Shown in pieces: positions 63,330-64,000 of a DNA stretch of 64,000 nt (position 1 is the first letter of the stretch; every line of letters starts with the position of its first letter). Below the pieces are notes generated by a model. The model made no database searches, was not told where the DNA came from, and was given only the letters and a program-made list of their open reading frames with translations. Origin of the DNA: Mya arenaria (Eukaryota; Mollusca; Bivalvia; Myida; Myidae); assembly GCF_026914265.1 (NCBI RefSeq), contig NC_069135.1:33861756-33925755 (forward strand), in the 5' to 3' direction. The translations under genes were made by a program, and so were the position numbers.

Positions 63330-64000
63330 ATTAAATTCTAGCAGCTAGTTACTGAGAAACGGCTGCAAACAATGATTTTTTAATAAATCAAGGGCAATAA
63401 CTCTAAGGAAAATTGACCAATCCAAAAGAAAAATAGACAGGCATCATCAGAGTATGTTGGTTCTTATTTATTCCAAGTGTCATGAAATTCTACCAGCTTG
63501 TTGCATAGAAAAGGCTGCAAACATGGATCTTTTAATAAATCGAGGGCAAATAACTCATATAGAAATTACACAATCCAAAATATAAATAAACAGGCATCAT
63601 CGCAGTATGTTGGTTCATATTTATTTCAAGTTTCAAGAATTTCTACCAACTAGTTACTGAGAAATGGCTGTAAATGAGAGTTTTTCAAAAAATCAAGGGC
63701 AATAACTCCAAGTACAATTGACCAATCCAAAAAAAAAGGAACAGGCATCATCCCAGTATAGTAATTCATATTTATTTTAAGTTTCATGAAATTCTGCCAG
63801 CTAGTGACTGAGAAATGGCTGTGAATGTGCATTTTTCAAAAAATCAAGGGCAATAACTCCAAGGACAATTGACCAATCAAATTTTTTTTGGACGGGCATC
63901 ATTCCAGTATAGTGGTTCATATTTATTTTAAGTTTCATGAAATTCTACCGGCTAGTTACTGAGAAAACGCAGGTGACGGACGGACGGATGGAAGGAAGGA
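63330..64000. repeat. Roughly 150-bp tandem repeat, four units, running to the window end
   Basis: Units carry AGTTACTGAGAAATGGCTG, AATCAAGGGCAATAACTC, ATTGACCAATCC, CAGGCATCAT and TTTCATGAAATTCTACC. The array ends in GACGGACGGACGGATGGAAG-type tetranucleotides, a tail common in dispersed bivalve repeats. It is cut by the window edge. Confidence 0.85.

Overview
The window looks like AT-rich nuclear DNA from an animal, most likely a bivalve mollusc. The evidence is spliced genes with short exons and GT-AG introns, a rolling-stone-like gene and a Shisa/CYYR1-like single-pass membrane gene, abundant MITEs, and many tandem minisatellites. The species assignment is an inference from repeat style. 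There is no operon structure, no tRNA or rRNA gene was recognised, and no virus was seen. Most long open frames lie inside tandem repeats and are not genes.

Layout. About 0.97-13.1 kb is an old tandem segmental duplication. Copy A (about 0.97-6.3 kb) and copy B (about 6.57-13.1 kb) each begin with a 24-bp minisatellite. Each also carries, on the minus strand, a 64-nt exon that looks like a signal-peptide exon. Different transposable elements have landed in each copy. At 16.2 kb lies a small gene for a secreted six-cysteine peptide. From 17 to 20 kb there are two minisatellites and a decayed non-LTR retrotransposon. From 22.9 to 24.6 kb (minus strand) lies a rolling-stone-like multipass membrane protein, with a trinucleotide microsatellite just after its stop codon. 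From 25.4 to 27.9 kb two unrelated minisatellites (40 and 31 bp) abut each other.

From 31.15 to 35.05 kb (minus strand) I rebuilt a complete four-exon gene of 177 residues: signal peptide, six-cysteine ectodomain, one membrane helix and a Pro/Tyr-rich tail. Every intron phase agrees. Its introns hold two copies of a GC-rich MITE and a 34-bp minisatellite. From 35.6 to 37.0 kb there is a 23-bp array. From 38.3 to 40.6 kb there is a set of duplicated inverted-repeat elements, interrupted by a hAT-type MITE with a perfect 8-bp target duplication. From 41 to 47.9 kb there are dispersed bivalve-style repeats, one candidate exon (43.0 kb) and two more MITEs.

From 48.5 to 52.9 kb there is a tandem array of roughly 426-bp units arranged as about 852-bp dimers. 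Each unit holds an exon-like block with an acceptor, a donor and an Arg/Ser/Pro-rich reading frame. Diverged relatives lie at 53.7-54.2 kb and, on the minus strand, at 41 kb. From 54.6 to 58.2 kb there are more minisatellites. From 60.7 to 61.4 kb there is a pogo-like non-autonomous element. Two phase-compatible coiled-coil exons at 61.7 and 62.6 kb suggest part of a plus-strand gene. The window ends in a roughly 150-bp tandem repeat.

The genes show no shared pathway. The three best-supported ones (secreted peptide, multipass membrane protein, single-pass membrane protein) are all secretory-pathway products, but nothing shows that they act together.
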